A program made the translations under genes and the position numbers. Shown in pieces: positions 36,249 to 44,556 of a stretch of 64,000 nt of DNA. The stretch comes from Rhodohalobacter barkolensis. GTDB taxonomy: Bacteria; Bacteroidota; Rhodothermia; Balneolales; Balneolaceae. The notes beneath the pieces are model-generated. The model was not told the origin of the DNA. It worked only from the letters and a program-made list of their open reading frames with translations, and did not search any database. How positions within the stretch are numbered: the stretch's first letter is position 1; every line of letters starts with the position of its first letter. Where the stretch lies: positions 806,001 to 870,000 of the forward strand of contig NZ_PISP01000001.1 in NCBI RefSeq assembly GCF_002834295.1. The letters are read 5' to 3'.

Positions 36249-37066
36249 AATACCCGATCCAAAAATTACGATTCAAAAAAAGTGTAAAGCAGAAAAAGCG
36301 AAGGCTCAAACCAATCCCAAGGATTGTAGTGCCGAGTTTCTTTACCCTGATGAATCTATTTTGCGGGTTTCTATCTATTATTTTAGTTGCTGAAGGAAAT
36401 CTAAGGGCCGGTGCATGGTTAATCGTATTAGCAGGTCTCTTCGATGCTCTGGACGGATTTATGGCCAGATTGGCAAATGCCACTAGTGAATTTGGAATGG
36501 AGCTCGACTCCATAAGTGATGTAGTCTCGTTTGGTGTAGCACCCGGATTCTTGATCTATATCTTTGCTTTTAATGAGCTCGCTATCATTGGTATACTTCT
36601 GAGCGCATTACCACCTCTTTGCGGTGCTATTCGCCTGGCTCGCTACAACATTGAAACGAAGTATGCAGAATCTGACTATTTCCGCGGTCTTCCCATTCCG
36701 GCACAGGCCGTGATGTTTGCAGGATTTTACCTGACCTTTTCTAATAAACTCTACCTTTTTGATGGTTTTGAACAGGGAGTTATCAGTGTGCTCATTCCGG
36801 TTGTTATCCTTCTGTCATTTCTGATGGTCAGTACTATTCCGTTTGACAAAATTCCCAGATTTGATCGTGAATCAGTAAAAAAATACAAGAACAGACTGAT
36901 ACTGATCGCAGCTTATCTCTTATTGATATTGATTTTCCAGGATATTGGGTTAATCATAGTGTTCACATTCTTTATTCTGAAGGGTCTGATATTAGGTCTT
37001 TACATATTCTGGAAGCAGGCCTTTACGGATGATCCTGATCCTTTAGATAATGGGATTAACTTTTAG
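36245..37066 (+). CDS. pssA: CDP-diacylglycerol-serine O-phosphatidyltransferase
   Basis: The CDP-alcohol phosphotransferase motif DALDGFMARLANAT ... GMELDSISDVVSFG (D-G-AR-G-D-D) is complete, in a 273-aa protein with about eight membrane helices and a basic N-terminus. It makes phosphatidylserine for Psd, encoded just upstream with a 4-nt overlap. The gene is convergent with the next one, overlapping by 11 nt. Confidence 0.95.
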   Translation: MKYPIQKLRFKKSVKQKKRRLKPIPRIVVPSFFTLMNLFCGFLSIILVAEGNLRAGAWLIVLAGLFDALDGFMARLANATSEFGMELDSISDVVSFGVAPGFLIYIFAFNELAIIGILLSALPPLCGAIRLARYNIETKYAESDYFRGLPIPAQAVMFAGFYLTFSNKLYLFDGFEQGVISVLIPVVILLSFLMVSTIPFDKIPRFDRESVKKYKNRLILIAAYLLLILIFQDIGLIIVFTFFILKGLILGLYIFWKQAFTDDPDPLDNGINF

Positions 37067-37580
37067 GTAGTTCTATTTCGTCTTTCTCTTCAATTTTACT
37101 ACGTACAAAATCAGCAATTTTCTCAGCATTACTTTGGGTTAAAGGAATAACCCTTCCAAAAAGCTGTGCCATATAGAGCCAGTCATCAGATTTTCCTTTC
37201 TTAAATCGAACACATCGATCCTTCTTTGCGAAATCGTTATAGAGTGACTTATTGGGCATATAATCTACTTTCAAGTCTTTAATTTTGTCCAAACTAAAAT
37301 CTTCTTCATACACCAATCGATCTCTTACATAGTAAGTAAGATAAATTGTGTTATTCTCTGTTTCAAAAACGATTTCAACCTTTCCATCCTTCACCTTGAA
37401 TAAGCTTAGAACCATCAGTGCAAAAAATGAAAATGAAATCAATCTTAAGTAGCCTTCAATCAACACTTCATCTACAATTAAATAGAAAGCAAAAAGGACA
37501 ACTGCCGCCAAACCGCTTATCACGGCAATAATTGGCCAAAAACGCGAATATTTTTCTTCAATTTCCAATCTGTCAGTCAT
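37056..37580 (-). CDS. Membrane-anchored hypothetical protein
   Basis: The 174-aa protein has two N-terminal membrane helices (about 13-34 and 40-58) and a soluble C-terminal part with alternating strands (VEIVFETENNTIYLTYYVRD) and a final helix. It resembles small bacterial PH-like proteins, but I recognise no family. It overlaps the D-threonine-aldolase-like gene by 4 nt and is likely co-translated with it. Confidence 0.65.
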   Translation of the reverse strand: MTDRLEIEEKYSRFWPIIAVISGLAAVVLFAFYLIVDEVLIEGYLRLISFSFFALMVLSLFKVKDGKVEIVFETENNTIYLTYYVRDRLVYEEDFSLDKIKDLKVDYMPNKSLYNDFAKKDRCVRFKKGKSDDWLYMAQLFGRVIPLTQSNAEKIADFVRSKIEEKDEIELPKS

Positions 37581-38644
37581 GACAAAACTCTCTTCTGAAT
37601 GATTTCACCATCTGTAGTGTGATAAACATCAAACAAATTCACAGTTAAGCAGGAGTGGATAGGCAGAATTTTAATGGAATTATGATCACCAATAATCGAC
37701 TTTTTAAATCCGAAAACGGTACCGTGTTCCTGGGAAAGAGACGAAAGATAAACACCATCATCTGGTTTAAACTTGTTGTCAAAGATTTGAAACACCTGAC
37801 CATAATTTCTATTTGAATACTGTTCTATAAAGTCTTTTGAGAAGTGAACGGCACCTCCATGAACAATCGCTTTTTCATTATCAATTTGTTGCGCAAACGG
37901 AATTTCAACGTAAACGGCAACATCGTTCGGACTACAACTCCCAATTTGAACCTGCATCCAATCATAAAAAACTAAGTTTCCGGGAGTAATCTCGTCAATT
38001 CCATCAAAGTTATTTAGAACGCTGGCCGACGGGGTATCTCCCAAAGAAGTCGAAGCATTTGGATAGTGATCCTTCAATTTACGTAATGCATCAACTGAAT
38101 CTTCAACTCGTTCAAAAATTTCATTTTTACCGCGAGCTTTATATGTACCGCCATCATGGATATAAAATCCATGAAACTGAGAAAATTTTCCATCATTAGC
38201 AGCTTGAACCAATAAATCTATTTGATCCATTTTGTTGATAGAAATTCCACTTCGTCCATAACCGGCATCAATTTCTATATAAATTTTAAAATCTTTCTTT
38301 AACTCTCTGTTTAAAAGAGAAATATCTTCAACTGAGTTTACAAAAAGGCGTATTTGAGCTTTATTTTGAATTTCCTTTAATCCATCGATCATTCCCTTGT
38401 AAAATGGAAAAGCAATTGTAAAGTCATTCCAACCGTCCTGAATAAAGTATTTAGCCATTTCTACTGATGATACGGTAACGCCTTCAACTCCTTCATCCCT
38501 GAACCATCGTCCAATTTCGATAGATTGGTGAGTTTTAAAATGAGGCCGGAAAACTAAATTATTCTCATTTGCCTTTTGGGCTATACGAGAAATATTTCTT
38601 TTACAGCGCTCTTTATCTAAATAAAGTTTTGGTTGATGCGACAT
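37577..38644 (-). CDS. DSD1 / D-threonine-aldolase-like PLP enzyme
   Basis: A fold-III PLP enzyme of 355 aa related to D-serine dehydratase (DSD1) and D-threonine aldolase. The PLP lysine lies in FRPHFKTHQS (Lys37), glycine-rich phosphate contacts in SLGDTPSAS and TPGNLVFYD, and the metal ligands appear as HSC in LPIHSCLTVNLF. The natural substrate is a D-hydroxy amino acid by family. It is divergent from the rimK cluster across a 215-nt region with inverted repeats. Confidence 0.88.
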   Translation of the reverse strand: MSHQPKLYLDKERCKRNISRIAQKANENNLVFRPHFKTHQSIEIGRWFRDEGVEGVTVSSVEMAKYFIQDGWNDFTIAFPFYKGMIDGLKEIQNKAQIRLFVNSVEDISLLNRELKKDFKIYIEIDAGYGRSGISINKMDQIDLLVQAANDGKFSQFHGFYIHDGGTYKARGKNEIFERVEDSVDALRKLKDHYPNASTSLGDTPSASVLNNFDGIDEITPGNLVFYDWMQVQIGSCSPNDVAVYVEIPFAQQIDNEKAIVHGGAVHFSKDFIEQYSNRNYGQVFQIFDNKFKPDDGVYLSSLSQEHGTVFGFKKSIIGDHNSIKILPIHSCLTVNLFDVYHTTDGEIIQKRVLS

Positions 38645-38796
38645 TTATATTGTTGAGTACGGTTAGAATTTAAATGAAGTAGTAAGAATCTAAATTGGTA
38701 AACTGTAATAGATTGAAAAACGTTAAATGATTTCAATGACTTAACTATTTTCAGGTTGATCAAAAATCTAGTGTCTCAACTACATTACCTCCTTTA

Positions 38797-38837
38797 AAAA
38801 ATAAGAATGAAATACACGCTAAAAGGTCTTATTTTTG
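38797..38837 (+). promoter_or_regulatory. Promoter of the rimK cluster inside a 10-bp inverted repeat
   Basis: An exact -7 box TATTTTTG (38830-38837) lies 22 nt before the TTG start at 38860. Perfect arms AAAAATAAGA (38797-38806) and TCTTATTTTT (38827-38836) span the -33 to -7 region, so a bound repressor would block polymerase. No good -33 box is visible. A second, weaker inverted repeat (ATTGAAA/TTTCAAT, 38712-38737) lies further up, nearer the divergent gene. Confidence 0.4.
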
Positions 38838-38859
38838 GAGCACCAAAAAAAGGAAAAGT

Positions 38860-39297
38860 TTGCAGAAAAAGATTTCAAAACCTATAGTCGGCAGATTAGA
38901 AAAAATTGACCTACCAGAATTTTCAATTTCTAATCTGGATGCTAAAATTGACACTGGAGCATATACTTCCAGTCTACATTGTCATCACATTGAGTCTTAT
39001 GATAAAGATGGCGAAAACTGGGTACAATTTTATGTATTGGATCCTGAACACCCTGAGTATGAGGCTAAGCTTTTTTCCTGTCCGGTTCACACTGTCAGAC
39101 GAGTTAAGAGCTCAAACGGACAAATTCAAGAGAGGTTTACTATAAAAAGAAAGGTGAGATTTTTCGGAAAAACTCGAACCATTGAGCTTTCTTTGACGGA
39201 CAGATCCGAAATGAAATTTCCTGTTCTGATTGGTCGCAAATTTTTGACAAATAAGTTTTTAGTTGATGTATCAAAAAAATATTTATCACCCCAATAA
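38860..39297 (+). CDS. Retropepsin-like 'ATP-dependent zinc protease' family protein
   Basis: The 145-aa protein carries the aspartyl-protease-like motif KIDTGAYTSSLH (Asp31-Thr32-Gly33) and a second FPVLIGRKFLTNKF, as in the RimB/Zn_protease family often encoded beside rimK. The name 'zinc protease' is historical; the fold is pepsin-like. The start is TTG at 38860. The adjacent RimK and aspartoacylase genes suggest work on glutamate-modified proteins. Confidence 0.88.
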   Translation: MQKKISKPIVGRLEKIDLPEFSISNLDAKIDTGAYTSSLHCHHIESYDKDGENWVQFYVLDPEHPEYEAKLFSCPVHTVRRVKSSNGQIQERFTIKRKVRFFGKTRTIELSLTDRSEMKFPVLIGRKFLTNKFLVDVSKKYLSPQ

Positions 39298-39309
39298 TCA
39301 CAAAATTTA

Positions 39310-40242
39310 ATGCAACAAGAACATTACAAAATTGCCATTCTGTCGCGAAATAAGAGTCTCTATTCCACCAAACGACTCATTGAAACGATTGAGAATAAGG
39401 GACACGAAGCCATCGTATTAGACCATTTGAAATGTGATATTGTAATTGAGCAGGATAAGCCATCTATTTACTATAAAGGGGAGAGAATCAAAGGGATTGA
39501 CGCCGTAATTCCAAGAATTGGTGCTTCAGTAACATTTTATGGTGCGGCTGTTGTTCGCCAATTTGAAATGATGAATATTCCCACTGCTGTTGAATCTCAG
39601 GCTCTGGTACGATCCAGAGATAAGTTAAGAAGTCTTCAAATTTTAGCCCGGGCAAACGTGGGTATGCCTAAAACGGTATTTACTAACTATAGTAAAGAGG
39701 TGAAGAAAATTATTGACAGTGTGGGTGGAGCTCCCCTGATCGTTAAATTATTGGAAGGCACGCAGGGTTATGGAGTAGTTTTAGCCCCAACAAAAAAAGC
39801 TGCAGAATCCATTATTGAAGCCTTCCACAGTATGAAAGCCCGGGTCATTGTACAGGAATTTATTGAAGAAGCAAAAGGCGCCGATATCAGAGCATTTGTA
39901 ATTGATAATAAAGTGGTTGGTGCTATGAAAAGGCAAGGAAAAGAGGGGGAATTCAGATCAAATCTTCATCAAGGCGGTACCGGAGAGTTGATTAAACTAA
40001 CCAAAGAAGAACGTCAGGTTGCATTAACCGCTGCAAAAGCGATGGGTTTATCTGTAGCCGGAGTTGATATGTTACAATCCGAACGCGGTCCACTGGTTCT
40101 GGAAGTTAATTCATCGCCGGGTTTGGAAGGAATTGAAAAAACAACCAATAAAGATATCGCATCTGAACTCATCAACTATGTGTCTAAACTGATTGAATCA
40201 ACCAAGTTAAGAAAGAAAAAGAAGTTCAAATCTAATGCCTGA
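39310..40242 (+). CDS. rimK: RimK-family ATP-grasp alpha-L-glutamate ligase
   Basis: RimK adds glutamates to the C-terminus of ribosomal protein S6 in E. coli. The 310-aa protein has the N-terminal preATP-grasp ([18 protein letters not shown]), the ATP-grasp signatures [13 protein letters not shown] and [19 protein letters not shown], and the metal ligands [13 protein letters not shown]. It overlaps the next gene by 8 nt. Substrate identity in this organism is not shown. Confidence 0.93.
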   Translation: MQQEHYKIAILSRNKSLYSTKRLIETIENKGHEAIVLDHLKCDIVIEQDKPSIYYKGERIKGIDAVIPRIGASVTFYGAAVVRQFEMMNIPTAVESQALVRSRDKLRSLQILARANVGMPKTVFTNYSKEVKKIIDSVGGAPLIVKLLEGTQGYGVVLAPTKKAAESIIEAFHSMKARVIVQEFIEEAKGADIRAFVIDNKVVGAMKRQGKEGEFRSNLHQGGTGELIKLTKEERQVALTAAKAMGLSVAGVDMLQSERGPLVLEVNSSPGLEGIEKTTNKDIASELINYVSKLIESTKLRKKKKFKSNA

Positions 40243-41179
40243 CTACATAGAAATTAATGGAGAGAAAGTAGCAAGGGGAGAGGATAAACTTATTAATCTC
40301 TCTATAGCCAGGCTCCCTACGTATACAAGTATTGATTTGCCGGTGCGTGTCATCAGAGGGAAGGAAAAAGGCCCTGTACTATTGGTTTCAGGTGGTTTGC
40401 ACGGTGATGAAATCAATGGAATTGAGATTATTCGCAGAATGCTTTCAAAAAATCTGCTTAAACCTATTCAGGGTTCGGTAATTGCAGTTCCCTTGATGAA
40501 CGTATACGGATTTATTCAAAATGTGCGGGGTGTTCCGGATGGTAAAGATATCAATCGCAGTTTTCCGGGTTCAAAAGGAGGATCTTTAGCCAATTTAGTT
40601 GCCTATAAGATCATGAATGAAATCATTCCTAAAATTGACTACGGAATTGATTTCCATACCGGAGGCGCCAGCAGATCCAATTACCCGCAAATCCGGTGTG
40701 CTTTTGATGTATCTGATAATATTGAACTTGCTAAAGCGTTTTCGCCTCCGGTTATTTTGCATTCTAAACTGATTGAAAAATCTTTTAGAAAAGCAGCCCA
40801 TAAAAAAGGAAAACAGATTTTAGTATTTGAAACCGGTGAATCACTTCGAATTGACGAAGCCGGAATAAATGAGGCGATAAACGGTACATTGAGATTGATG
40901 AAATATTTAAAAATGATAGATCAATCGCCTGAACCTCAAGAATCAGAAATTTATGAGAAATCCATTTGGGTTCGGGCTCGGATTGCCGGACTTTTTCATC
41001 CAAAAATAAAATTGGGTGATCCTGTCTCAAAGAGGCAATTAATTGGCCGGATTACGGATCCATACGGAAATGAGACCGTCAAAATAGTTAGCACACATGA
41101 CGGTAGAGTTATCGGGTTAAATTATAATCCGGTAGTTCACAAAGGAGATGCAATTTTACATATCGCAAACAGAACTTAA
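40235..41179 (+). CDS. Succinylglutamate desuccinylase/aspartoacylase-family hydrolase
   Basis: The zinc carboxypeptidase-like fold shows the metal site [12 protein letters not shown] (His56, Glu59), DINRSFPG and [11 protein letters not shown] (His141). A C-terminal beta domain begins near residue 228. In rimK clusters this family is common and could remove or recycle acyl-amino acids or glutamate tails; that role is inferred. It is translationally coupled to rimK. Confidence 0.9.
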   Translation: MPDYIEINGEKVARGEDKLINLSIARLPTYTSIDLPVRVIRGKEKGPVLLVSGGLHGDEINGIEIIRRMLSKNLLKPIQGSVIAVPLMNVYGFIQNVRGVPDGKDINRSFPGSKGGSLANLVAYKIMNEIIPKIDYGIDFHTGGASRSNYPQIRCAFDVSDNIELAKAFSPPVILHSKLIEKSFRKAAHKKGKQILVFETGESLRIDEAGINEAINGTLRLMKYLKMIDQSPEPQESEIYEKSIWVRARIAGLFHPKIKLGDPVSKRQLIGRITDPYGNETVKIVSTHDGRVIGLNYNPVVHKGDAILHIANRT

Positions 41180-41181
41180 GT

Positions 41182-41514
41182 ATGAAATCAGATTTATTGT
41201 TTTACGTCGTATCTGCTCGAAAATGGCCTTCATTAACGATTGAAGGTCACTTTGTGCCGGAAGAATTAAAGGAAAAGGGAAAAATATCTTTAGTTGAACC
41301 TCAACAGGTTAACACATATTTAAATGAACATTTTTCGGGAAGAAAAAACCTATTTCTTTTGATCATTGATATTACAAGAATGGAAAAGAGACCCAAAAAA
41401 CAAGATGGCCACTTCATTCTTGAACATTCCATACCGGTTGATGCCATTTTGGATAAAATTCGGTTGGACAGTAGTAAAGAAGGGTTCTTCGATATTCAAA
41501 TCGAGCAAAATTAG
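41182..41514 (+). CDS. DUF952-like protein
   Basis: The 110-aa protein follows DUF952 in spacing: an N-terminal FYVVSARKWPSL, a middle block around VEPQQVNTYLNEHFSG, the strand LFLLIIDITRM and the final FILEHSIPVDAILDKIRL. Family members often include an HxxGP-like stretch, here replaced by EHSIP. It starts 2 nt after the aspartoacylase gene, so it belongs to the rimK cluster. Function unknown. Confidence 0.6.
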   Translation: MKSDLLFYVVSARKWPSLTIEGHFVPEELKEKGKISLVEPQQVNTYLNEHFSGRKNLFLLIIDITRMEKRPKKQDGHFILEHSIPVDAILDKIRLDSSKEGFFDIQIEQN

Positions 41515-41537
41515 CTTCTAAGGCTCTTAAAATCTTT

Positions 41538-41900
41538 TTAGCCGATACCGTTTACCTTAGAAATTGATTTTGTCAGCGTTTCAAAAGAGATCGGCTTAAT
41601 GAGGTAGTCAATGTAACCAAACGAATTTGCTCGCTCTTGAAATTTGAAGTCAGAGTTACCGGTTATATAGATTACCGGTATATCCAGTTCTTTTTTAACA
41701 GATTCAACAACCTGGATACCATCAATATCGTCTTTCAGCTGAATATCCATTAAAAGAAGGTCAGGGGTTGATGTTATAATTTCTTTGGTTGCTTCAGAAC
41801 CATTGATAGCCGTTCCGCTGACATGATGTCCCAGTCGTTCTACCATTTTCTTTAACATTAGCTGTAAGACTCGATCGTCTTCAACAATAAAGATTTCCAT
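41538..41900 (-). CDS. Stand-alone CheY-like response regulator
   Basis: A single receiver domain of 120 aa: EDD (8-9 acidic pair), phospho-acceptor Asp52 in LLMDIQLKDD, Thr80 in YITGN and Lys102 in IKPIS. It is a paralogue of the receiver at 20647-21024. An exact TAnnTTTG box lies on the minus strand at 41942-41949, about 42 nt upstream, and an AT-rich inverted repeat (10-bp arms, 41978-42002) lies behind it. Confidence 0.9.
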   Translation of the reverse strand: MEIFIVEDDRVLQLMLKKMVERLGHHVSGTAINGSEATKEIITSTPDLLLMDIQLKDDIDGIQVVESVKKELDIPVIYITGNSDFKFQERANSFGYIDYLIKPISFETLTKSISKVNGIG

Positions 41901-42133
41901 ATTGACAGTTCGATAGTATTTGATAGCCGTACGTTGTGTTTCAAATGTAAAGAAAAAATGAGATATGAGTGTATTAAATATATTATAAGTCGTATAATAT
42001 ATATTATGTAAAGTTAAGAAAGTGTAAACATAAGTATGAATATCTAATTACTCCATAAGATTATCTACATACCTCCCACTATCATAAAAGACTGCCTATT
42101 TCCAGTCAGTCATTCAACTAAAATAATTTCAGA

Positions 42134-42595
42134 TCAGCTTAACGCCTTTTGAATAGATTTAAAGTCTGGAAGTTTACCGGAATCATCCAAGACTTCCACA
42201 TATTCAATTTCATGTTGATCATTAACAATAAATGAAGCGCGTTTGGATACTCCTTTCATTCCAAAATAATCTTCATAGATTGCTCCAAACTGTTTAGATA
42301 CTTCTTTATTGAAATCGCTTAGAAGTGTAAAATTTAAGTTATTCGCTTTCTTAAACTCTCTAAGAGTAAAAAAGCTATCAACACTAATACCAACTACTGT
42401 TGTACTTAATGAATTATAAAATTTCATGTTGTCGCGAGTTTGACACAATTCTTCTGTGCATGTACTCGAAAAAGCTAATGGAAAAAACAGGATTAACACT
42501 TTACTTCCTTTTGCCAAATCTTTCAATTCAACGTTATCACCCTTTGTATCCTGCAATGTAAAATTAGATACCTTATCGCCTTTATTTAATTTCAT
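42134..42595 (-). CDS. Peroxiredoxin (AhpE/Bcp-like)
   Basis: The 153-aa thiol peroxidase has the family block LILFFPLAFSSTCTEELCQTRD in which Cys46 is peroxidatic and Cys51 five residues on could resolve it, as in PrxQ/Bcp proteins. The N-terminal GDKVSNFTLQDTKG and the later FTLLSDFNKEVSKQFGA fit. Its start overlaps the membrane-protein gene by 14 nt. Bacillithiol from bshC could serve as a reductant; that is inference. Confidence 0.9.
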   Translation of the reverse strand: MKLNKGDKVSNFTLQDTKGDNVELKDLAKGSKVLILFFPLAFSSTCTEELCQTRDNMKFYNSLSTTVVGISVDSFFTLREFKKANNLNFTLLSDFNKEVSKQFGAIYEDYFGMKGVSKRASFIVNDQHEIEYVEVLDDSGKLPDFKSIQKALS

Positions 42596-43196
42596 ACCTG
42601 TTTACAGCCTCATTATTATTATAAAATTTGGTCATGGAGTAGCTTATCAAAGCGATGGCCACTGCTACTAATGACTGCCATAACCAAGATCCTATCGGAA
42701 TAGATCCGTCAAACCAATAAATTGCAGCACCTGACAGAAATAGAATGAATGAAATGGAAGTTGTCGCAATTATTCGACTGTGTTCAAGATGACTGATAAT
42801 CAGTAGCAACAGAGTCAATAAACCGGCAAGTTGTAACAGTTGTCCTACTAAGTTTAGTATTGATTCATTACCTATTATTAATGGGTATAGTACTACAATT
42901 AAAACTGGAATAAATGCAATCGGGTACGGATATCTGGCAAATTCAGGCTTTAACTTTCGAATAGTTAAAAGAAGAAATGTCAATACCAATGAAAATATTG
43001 AGAGATATAATACTTCAGTAACGATGGATGATATGTTGCTACTATAGTCTAAGAACTGGTTAAGTTGAAAAATAACAATACATAGAAGGGTAAATAATCC
43101 GACATTTTTTACATCACGGTGTTTTCCATCAAACGCTGTAAAGATGTAGGCTGCTCCAAGTGCGGATGTTAAAATGATTAGTAATTCACTCCACAC
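42582..43196 (-). CDS. Six-helix membrane protein, unknown
   Basis: The 204-aa product is hydrophobic with about six membrane segments and short loops (for example PEFARYPYPIAFIPVLIVV in the middle). I see no catalytic motif. It overlaps the peroxiredoxin gene by 14 nt and follows the DinB-like gene after 8 nt, so it is part of an operon of nuoI, DinB-like protein, membrane protein and peroxiredoxin. Confidence 0.65.
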   Translation of the reverse strand: MWSELLIILTSALGAAYIFTAFDGKHRDVKNVGLFTLLCIVIFQLNQFLDYSSNISSIVTEVLYLSIFSLVLTFLLLTIRKLKPEFARYPYPIAFIPVLIVVLYPLIIGNESILNLVGQLLQLAGLLTLLLLIISHLEHSRIIATTSISFILFLSGAAIYWFDGSIPIGSWLWQSLVAVAIALISYSMTKFYNNNEAVNRYEIK

Positions 43197-43204
43197 AATA
43201 ATTC

Positions 43205-43759
43205 TCAGTTAGATTGTCGATTCTTTGCTTTAGCGTTAATCTCTTTTTGAGCTAACTTTTCATTTTGGTAAATCAAAATAAGATCAGCGATTTCTTTAAG
43301 GTGAGCTCTCTCCTCTCTAACCATCCCCTGGACAAAGTCATATAAGCTAATAACACGTCCTGATTTACTTTTTACACCTCTCTCCCAATCTATAAGCGGT
43401 ATTTTTTTTAATACATTTAGAAGTGCTGCACGATGTTTTACAATTTTCCGTAATGCCTTTTGCACATCTTTTTCATCATCAGCATCCAGTTCAAACGTAT
43501 CTTTATAATCTTCGAAATGTGAAAGATCTATGAGTCTGTTTTCGGAAAATATTTGCTCAATGATCGGCCTGTAATAATTTATTTGAGCATGATCAATGAG
43601 TTTCAGCGTTGAATAAATTGACCTTCCTTCAGGTGGATCTTCGGAGTATGGAACCCTATCAATTACATATTGAAGAGCTTCAGCTTCATCTCCCAGATAA
43701 CTGACATCATCAATTAACTGTTCATACTGTTCCTGAGTAACTTCTTGATCCGTCATCAT
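43205..43759 (-). CDS. DinB-like four-helix protein
   Basis: The 184-aa helical protein has histidines placed as in DinB/YfiT-type thiol-dependent enzymes: IDHAQINYY (about 54), ALRKIVKHRAAL (about 108) and EERAHLKEIADLI near the C-terminus (about 153). Many such proteins are bacillithiol- or mycothiol-dependent S-transferases, which fits the presence of bshC, but this is inference. It lies 9 nt downstream of nuoI. Confidence 0.6.
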   Translation of the reverse strand: MMTDQEVTQEQYEQLIDDVSYLGDEAEALQYVIDRVPYSEDPPEGRSIYSTLKLIDHAQINYYRPIIEQIFSENRLIDLSHFEDYKDTFELDADDEKDVQKALRKIVKHRAALLNVLKKIPLIDWERGVKSKSGRVISLYDFVQGMVREERAHLKEIADLILIYQNEKLAQKEINAKAKNRQSN

Positions 43760-43768
43760 AAGCCGGGG

Positions 43769-44461
43769 TTACACAGACCAATTTTTTGAAGCTTCGGTAG
43801 CATCATTTTTCTTTTGCTGTTCAAGCATATCCACTAAAGATAGTCCGGTATTCCAATCGGTATCTCTGTCTCTCACTGAATGAATATTGTTTTCTTCCTG
43901 AAAATCCCAGAATTGTCCAAATTGTTGGTTTTTGTAATTTCTTAAAAATTCAAGGCGATCTTCTAAATCTTCTTTAGCTACCATCAGCCTTTCTTTATCG
44001 TAAATTGCATCTTCTCGGGATTCGAAAACGATATCATAGTCCTTACTCATTACAATAGCTTCTTCAGGACAAACTTCTTCACAATATCCGCAATAGATAC
44101 ATCGCAACATGTTGATTTCAAAGAAATCAGGATATCGCTCTTTTGGATCGTCAGAATCTTCGTTTGCCTGCATACTGATAGCAAGCGGCGGACAAGCACG
44201 TGCACAGAGCCCACAAGCAACACAACGCTCTTTACCGTTATCTTCAACCAATACAGGTCGACCACGGAATGATGCCGGCGGATCCCATTTCTCTTCAGGA
44301 TAATTCATTGTGAATGTAGGCGCAAACATCTGCTTAAAAGAGTATTTCAATCCTTTTAAGATCTCCGGTATGTAGAGTTTTTCTGAAAATGAGAGCTTCC
44401 TTTCGCGTTGAAAATCTTTGCTTAAAGGATTTGCTGCCGGTTTATCAAGATTTTTCTGCAT
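43769..44461 (-). CDS. nuoI: NADH-quinone oxidoreductase subunit I
   Basis: NuoI carries the two 4Fe-4S clusters N6a/N6b in complex I. The motifs [12 protein letters not shown] and [12 protein letters not shown] are complete, and the N-terminal amphipathic part ([12 protein letters not shown]) fits the membrane-facing helix. The 230-aa length includes a C-terminal extension of about 60 residues. No other nuo gene is nearby; it sits between der and a DinB-like gene, so it is separated from the rest of complex I. Confidence 0.93.
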   Translation of the reverse strand: MQKNLDKPAANPLSKDFQRERKLSFSEKLYIPEILKGLKYSFKQMFAPTFTMNYPEEKWDPPASFRGRPVLVEDNGKERCVACGLCARACPPLAISMQANEDSDDPKERYPDFFEINMLRCIYCGYCEEVCPEEAIVMSKDYDIVFESREDAIYDKERLMVAKEDLEDRLEFLRNYKNQQFGQFWDFQEENNIHSVRDRDTDWNTGLSLVDMLEQQKKNDATEASKNWSV

Positions 44462-44513
44462 GCTTATGCACTTTTAAGTATTTCTGATACATATTTCGAT
44501 CTGAAAATAAGCC

Positions 44514-44533
44514 TTTGAACTATTGAGTTCAAA
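44514..44533. terminator. Perfect 8-bp hairpin between der and nuoI
   Basis: TTTGAACT and AGTTCAAA flank a 4-nt loop, 24 nt beyond the der stop on the minus strand. The tract behind it is only loosely T-rich, so it may attenuate rather than fully terminate transcription into nuoI. Confidence 0.3.
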
Positions 44534-44556
44534 AGATTATTAGGTAAATATAAGAG

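Noticed and set aside
41978-42002. AT-only inverted repeat as an operator
   Set aside because: The arms are exact over 10 nt but consist of A and T alone except the spacer, in a very AT-rich stretch. Chance is a good enough explanation.
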